Of a stretch of 5,403 bases of DNA, positions 4,876 through 5,403 are shown piece after piece. The notes beneath the pieces were generated by a model, which worked only from the letters and a program-made list of their open reading frames with translations, was not told the origin of the DNA and searched no databases. The translations under genes were made by a program, and so were the position numbers. Positions within the stretch are counted from its first letter, which is position 1. Every line of letters begins with the position of its first letter. The stretch comes from Anaerolineae bacterium (GTDB lineage: Bacteria; Chloroflexota; Anaerolineae; Aggregatilineales; Phototrophicaceae), in assembly GCA_020848855.1 (NCBI GenBank), contig JADLHH010000275.1, positions 1-5,403 of the forward strand. Reading direction: 5' to 3'.

Positions 4876-5355
4876 TTACACACCCATTGCCCGTTCAACC
4901 GCGCTGGGGAAGCGGCGTTCAAAGTCCAGAATCCCCACCCACTCCGGCTTGATGGCGACGCGCACCATCTTCGGTACCAGAGGCGTAACCTGTTGCAGCC
5001 AAGCGGCTGCCCCCTCTTCACCCATATAACGCTTACAGTAGGCGACATATTCGGGGATGATGCCCTCATGGGTGCTGAGACTCGCCGTGCCGCGAATCAA
5101 CAGGACGTGATAGGGCATCTTGTTGTTGTCGATGGTCAGGGCAACCTTCGGGTTCTGGGCGAGCGCCTTCAGTTTCGGTGCGCCCAGTGGACAGCCAGCT
5201 ACGATTTCCGAGCCGGTCCAGTGGAACCCAATCGGCACGACGCGCGGGCTGCCGTCTGTCCAGACGTAAGCGAGACGCATTGGGATCGGCGCTTGCAGCA
5301 TCTCCTGAGCCACCGGGTCGTTCAACAGATCGACACTTCCCTGTTTTGTTGGCAT
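4876..5355 (-). CDS. Pyridoxamine 5'-phosphate oxidase family protein (flavin split barrel)
   Basis: A 159-residue protein of the PNPOx-like split beta-barrel superfamily. After a short N-terminal helix (about 7-20), MRLAYVWTDGSPRVVPIGFHW (26-46) gives the first two barrel strands, then SEIVAGCPLGAPKLKALAQNPKVALTID (49-76) has the characteristic APK-x-K-x-L-x-x-NP-x-V-A-L-x-I core, and LIRGTASL (86-93) the next strand. Dimers of this fold bind FMN, F420 or haem between subunits and act as small oxidoreductases; the cofactor cannot be told here, and it is not a typical PdxH. Start choice: the ATG at 5355 has AGAGG (5369-5365) at 9 bases, while the in-frame GTG at 5361 leaves only 3 bases, so ATG is preferred. 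The gene is monocistronic in view and ends at the convergent hairpin. Confidence 0.86.
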   Translation of the reverse strand: MPTKQGSVDLLNDPVAQEMLQAPIPMRLAYVWTDGSPRVVPIGFHWTGSEIVAGCPLGAPKLKALAQNPKVALTIDNNKMPYHVLLIRGTASLSTHEGIIPEYVAYCKRYMGEEGAAAWLQQVTPLVPKMVRVAIKPEWVGILDFERRFPSAVERAMGV

Positions 5356-5364
5356 TTTCACCTA

Positions 5365-5369
5365 CCTCT
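5365..5369 (-). promoter_or_regulatory. Ribosome binding site that sets the split-barrel gene start
   Basis: AGAGG on the minus strand lies 9 bases before the ATG at 5355 and only 3 before the GTG at 5361, favouring the ATG. The AT-rich bases beyond it contain a CATAAT (5388-5383) that could be a -10 element; its -35 would fall beyond the window end. Confidence 0.6.
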
Positions 5370-5403
5370 AATATATTTACGCATTATGATATTGAATCGA
5401 TAA

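Noticed and set aside
4993..5403. Plus-strand open frame opposite the split-barrel gene
   Set aside because: The minus strand carries a recognisable PNPOx-like core with a good ribosome site; this frame shows no family features.

Overview
The window is ordinary, moderately GC-rich bacterial chromosome. It carries most of a sugar-phosphate/phosphodiester uptake locus, then a tRNA gene and two unrelated single genes. There is no phage, transposon, CRISPR array or defence cassette. The source cannot be named from the sequence. An operon built as binding protein plus two permeases with no ATPase, together with the general style of the proteins, would suit a Chloroflexota (Anaerolineae-like) or similar environmental bacterium, but that is a weak inference.

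Region 1 (1-444, +) is the C-terminal part of a TIM-barrel sugar phosphate isomerase/epimerase whose beginning lies outside the window. Region 2 (445-683) is a 239-bp leader with palindromes but no convincing promoter. Region 3 (684-3981, +) holds three genes matching ugpB, ugpA and ugpE of the glycerol-3-phosphate/glycerophosphodiester ABC importer: a secreted binding protein, then two inner-membrane permeases that overlap by 8 bp. A 177-bp gap between ugpB and ugpA contains a candidate attenuator hairpin and repeated copies of a word also found ahead of ugpB. The ATPase gene (ugpC) and the phosphodiesterase gene (ugpQ), which complete the locus in E. coli, are absent.

Region 4 (4064-4138, -) is a complete tRNA-Lys(UUU) with encoded CCA and its own good promoter, convergent with the ugp genes. 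Region 5 (4389-4844, +) is a SRPBCC/polyketide-cyclase-like small protein. Region 6 (4876-5355, -) is a flavin split-barrel (pyridoxamine 5'-phosphate oxidase family) protein. These two converge on a shared hairpin that overlaps the SRPBCC stop codon.

How the genes work together: UgpB would capture a glycerol-phosphate compound outside the membrane and deliver it to the UgpA/UgpE channel, powered by an ATPase encoded elsewhere. The upstream isomerase/epimerase may act on an imported sugar or polyol, but this rests only on adjacency. The most informative detail is the UgpB pocket. The residues expected to hold the phosphate are kept, but the tryptophan that packs on glycerol-3-phosphate in E. 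coli appears to be Ile197. A similar change in Mycobacterium tuberculosis UgpB goes with preference for glycerophosphocholine. No previously undescribed system is evident.
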